A model generated the notes under the pieces. That model saw only the letters and a program-made list of their open reading frames with translations, was not told the origin of the DNA and searched no databases. A stretch of 64,000 nt of DNA, taken from assembly GCA_028023455.1 (NCBI GenBank), contig JAQFVV010012400.1:12407748-12471747 (forward strand). Direction: 5' to 3'. Position numbers and translations under genes: made by a program. Position 1 is the stretch's first letter. Each line of letters opens with the position of its first letter. The DNA is from Epiperipatus broadwayi (lineage: Eukaryota; Onychophora; Udeonychophora; Euonychophora; Peripatidae). Below are positions 60,732 to 64,000 of the stretch, piece by piece.

Positions 60732-62886
60732 TTAACAATCTTTATTCATTTTACTATATATTTCAATTATTAAGTTTATCAAGACTTTTACTTTATTATT
60801 TGTAGTAGTTTTGTTACTTATTAAATGAAGTATGTTGAAACCATCTAATTTAGCAATTTGAGAATAATACATTTCAGGGTTTGAATACACAACATTGGCT
60901 AATAGCCATGCAGCACAAAGCTGAACTTGGTAAGTTGAATCATGGGTTATAAGCCCAAAAAGAGACCTAAGTGAGTTATATTTTCCTTTAAAAAATGTAG
61001 CAGGTGAATAATTGTCTATTATATTTTCAATCTTCTGCAAAACTGTCTCTCGTGAAGGATTATGCACAGTCCATGCATCAGGACCATCAGACAAAAGAAA
61101 TCCAATTAATAGAATAATATTATGTAAAGAATTCTCTACATCACATTTTTCAAGCAAAATAAAAATAAAGGTTGAATTCATCATTTCTTTTCGAGCGATT
61201 TTTACTCCAGCAATATTAGTGGTTAGAATAAATATATTATGCAAATAATCTTTGTCTTGGGAAAATAAATTCTGATATGTGATAAAATGATTCATATACC
61301 CATACTTCATTAAACGTATGCAATAGCTCTTTGTTTGGTAATATAAATATTATTCTCCAAATATATTTAATCAAAGGAGAAGAAAGATGAAAATTTGAAT
61401 AGTAATCTAAATATTGCATTAACACAAAGATAAATTCCGATTTTCCAACAATTTCTTTAAAATTACTATGGAAAAGTAAACGTTTTAATAACAATAGACA
61501 GTTATCTTTGAATTTTTTATCCAAAACCACTGATATAATATTATAAAACAAAAAAAAGCTAATCCTTGTAGGATTAATATTATTACTAATATTAATATTA
61601 GATGTAAATAAATCGCTAGCTTCAGTGTCTACTTGAAAAAGTTCTTTTATTTCTGTCATTAGTTTTATTTCATACGCTTTAATTAGTGGAGTCATGTTAA
61701 CTTGGGGGCACAAATTATCAAGTTGATAAGCTATGAAAGATACTTCAGATCTCATAAAATGTTCTTGACATTGAAGTAATGATTTACTTTCATCAATCCA
61801 TTGTTTATGTTCCACCCGCAATCTTTCTAAGACACTTATATCAAAATTTTGAAACTGTAGCAGCATTTCTTTTGTATCATCAATACTTTTGTGTGATTTT
61901 GAAAGCTCTTCCTCAAGTTCTTCTATTCTATTTATAATTTCAGATGTATTCACATGATTTTCTAATTTAGAAAGTTTAATATGCAAATCAGATTCAAATG
62001 ATTTAAAATTATTTTGCATTTTTTGACTTGATTCATTAACATTAGATAAAATAAGATTTTCACTTTCCTTTATTTTAATGTTTACCAATTCTTGGGTTTT
62101 TTCTATTTTATTAATTAAAATTTCTTCTACATTCTTTTGATGAATTTTTAGTTCTTGAATAGTTTGGTGGATCTCATCAAATCTGCAATCATTTTCTTTC
62201 TCGATATTTATTATCTTATTTTTGAACTCCTCATTACTCGTCATTATGTGGTATTTGCATTCTAATGCTTTGAGTATCTCTCTTTGTTGGAAAATAGATG
62301 CTTTACAATTTATCAATTCTTCCTTTAAAACAAAATGATCTTCATTTTCCAAATCAGAGTTGCCCAGTTCCTTACTTTCTAGTGTATTTCTGTTTTCAAG
62401 GCACTGCTTCCGTAATGGTGTGGCAATTTCTAGCCAATTATTTGTTTTATCTGGACTGTCAATATTTTGTTTGGACAAATGCAGTTCTTTTTTATCATAT
62501 GTATCTTTTATTTGCTTTACTTTTTCTTCCTTGTCTTTTATTTCTATCCGTTTTTTATGTAGTTTCTTTATCAATTCTATTTCCAAAGTATTATTTTTAG
62601 CAACATTTCTTAGTTCTTCTAAGACTTCTCGATTTTTTTGCAACTTCATTTCTGTTTTGATATCTTTAATATCATTTTTAAGTTTTTCTAATTCTTTATC
62701 ATTATTGTTTTGTTGAGTAATGGTAGGTCCAAGTTTTTTTTCAATTGATGTTGTTTCCGTTTGTAATGTAAAAAGTGCTGAGAAGATATCGCTAAATTTT
62801 ATATTATATTCATTCATTTGTTTGCCAAATTTTAATAATTCATTACTCACCATTTCAAGCGTCATTTGGTGCTGTAAATGCTCCAT
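60732..62886 (-). pseudogene. Coiled-coil ZYG11/ZER1-like protein, frameshifted copy 3
   Basis: The same gene as 25630-27876. It is open for 549 codons from the ATG at 62886, then continues in another frame to the stop at 60732. At about 61320-61335 the copy is 5 nt shorter than the intact gene, which accounts for the frameshift within the ARM-like domain. Everything after it is open and conserved, including LLSDGPDAWTVHNPSRETVL and CAAWLLANV. There is also an in-frame loss of about 21 residues (the stretch between FDISV and LERL) in the coiled coil. The N-terminus has TLEMVSNELL, fitting the BC-box consensus. NIAEV of copy 2 is NIAGV here. If the shift is real, the product is a coiled coil with half an ARM domain; a sequencing error remains possible. 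Confidence 0.8.
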
Positions 62887-63344
62887 TTTGGGATGATCGT
62901 TAATAAGTATACTATTGGAATTTGAACTTTGTAACTTTAAAATTTATTTACTAGAAACAAAATTTTAAAATCACTATTAAATTATTTTATTTTATTCTGA
63001 ATTTTATTTTTAAACTTCTATAGAATCATTCATTTGTTATTACGTACAATGAATTCTCTCCCATAGGTTTCATTATTTTCATTTCTCGATCAGATTTATC
63101 CGGGTATTAGCTCCATGTAAGGGAAATAACATTTTTGACGTTACAAATAATTGAAAAAAAGTAACCTAAAAGTTTTTTTTTATTTATAATACATGCAATA
63201 TATTTATATAATAGTCATGTAAATTTGTTGTCTACGAATGTTTTCGATATTACAAAGCATTTGTTGCTATTACTTGCTAGGAATAGCCAGCTAAGCTAGA
63301 GGAATGCCGTGACCCGCTCCAAGTAAAATAGCACTTTTTCTTAC
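62887..63344 (-). promoter_or_regulatory. Conserved 5' flank of gene copy 3
   Basis: Aligns with the flanks of copies 1 and 2 up to the insertion point of a foldback element at 63356, and resumes after it (AAATATCACTATTTATTGAC near 63648). Promoter role inferred from position. Confidence 0.4.
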
Positions 63345-63355
63345 GTCATCTTATT

Positions 63356-63630
63356 ATAATTAAAAAAGCAAGTCATATATAACGTGACATTACCTTTAAC
63401 AAGCTTGTAGTTACAAAAATGCACACAGAGAGCGTACCAATAGCTCAATCAAGCTCTTAATTTATTAGTGCGGTATGAGAAAATATTTAAAATCTCTATC
63501 CAAAACACTCCTAAGCTCGAAACCAAGTTGGTCTGAAGATAGCAGTGGTTTGGATAGAGATTTTAAATATTTTCTCATACCTCACTTATAAATTAAGAGC
63601 TTGATTGAGCTATTGGTACGCTCTCTGTGT
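63356..63630. mobile_element. Foldback insertion with 11-bp target duplication
   Basis: GTCATCTTATT (63345-63355) and GTCAGCTTATT (63631-63641) flank the segment, and the paralogous flanks of gene copies 1 and 2 lack it. It consists of about 66 bp of unique sequence, then a hairpin at 63422-63632. The hairpin arms are about 85 bp, starting ACACAGAGAGCGTACCAATA, around a loop of about 40 bp. The asymmetric head means it is not a simple TIR element. No coding capacity. Confidence 0.75.
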
Positions 63631-63681
63631 GTCAGCTTATTCTGTGAAATATCACTATTTATTGACATAGGATTTTTGAAA

Positions 63682-64000
63682 NNNNNNNNNNNNNNNNNNN
63701 NNNNNNNNNNNNNNNNNNNNNNNNNNNNNNNNNNNNNNNNNNNNNNNNNNNNNNNNNNNNNNNNNNNNNNNNNNNNNNNNNNNNNNNNNNNNNNNNNNNN
63801 NNNNNNNNNNNNNNNNNNNNNNNNNNNNNNNNNNNNNNNNNNNNNNNNNNNNNNNNNNNNNNNNNNNNNNNNNNNNNNNNNNNNNNNNNNNNNNNNNNNN
63901 NNNNNNNNNNNNNNNNNNNNNNNNNNNNNNNNNNNNNNNNNNNNNNNNNNNNNNNNNNNNNNNNNNNNNNNNNNNNNNNNNNNNNNNNNNNNNNNNNNNN
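63682..64000. other. Assembly gap
   Basis: Run of N to the window end; the rest of the 5' flank of gene copy 3 is not visible. Confidence 1.

Overview
The window is very AT-rich, intron-poor, repeat-laden eukaryotic DNA from a draft assembly; a run of N fills 63682-64000. The transposon mix (Ty3/Gypsy, RTE-type LINE, Penelope-like GIY-YIG element, hAT-type MITE, tRNA-like SINEs, many foldback elements) and a ZYG11/ZER1-type gene point to an invertebrate animal. The species cannot be determined from the sequence.

The only convincing protein genes form one tandem family, all on the minus strand. They are a 5' fragment (1-203), an intact intronless 748-codon copy (25630-27876) and a copy broken by one frameshift (60732-62886). 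The product starts with a long coiled coil. It ends in an armadillo-like domain that, by recalled motifs, matches the C-terminal domain of ZYG11/ZER1, the substrate receptors of CUL2-elongin ubiquitin ligases that read N-terminal glycine degrons. The leucine-rich repeats normal for that family are absent. Further copies survive only as relics: 5' coding sequence at 50185-50500 and 3' flanks at 9540-10430 and 52950-53640. The locus is therefore a decaying birth-and-death array.

Layout: 0-2 kb, gene start, its 5' flank, a foldback insertion and an LTR; 2-4 kb, Gypsy RT-RNase H remnant and repeats; 4-9.5 kb, nothing recognised; 9.5-12 kb, gene-flank relic and Gypsy integrase; 12-25 kb, a 2.2-kb repeat present twice, minisatellites and a large inverted repeat around one of its copies; 25.6-28.5 kb, the intact gene; 28.8-32.4 kb, an internally deleted LTR retrotransposon; 33-37.6 kb and 44.3-50.2 kb, two diverged copies of a Gypsy-plus-LINE segment; 51.4-52.3 kb, two Penelope-like copies head to head; 54-54.6 kb, a 586-bp near-perfect foldback; 55-60 kb, sparse; 60.7-63.6 kb, the frameshifted gene and its 5' flank carrying another foldback insertion.

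The most unusual points are the coiled-coil/ZYG11-type fusion family and the abundance of long hairpins. In two cases the hairpin stems differ between paralogous copies while the two arms of each copy still match one another.
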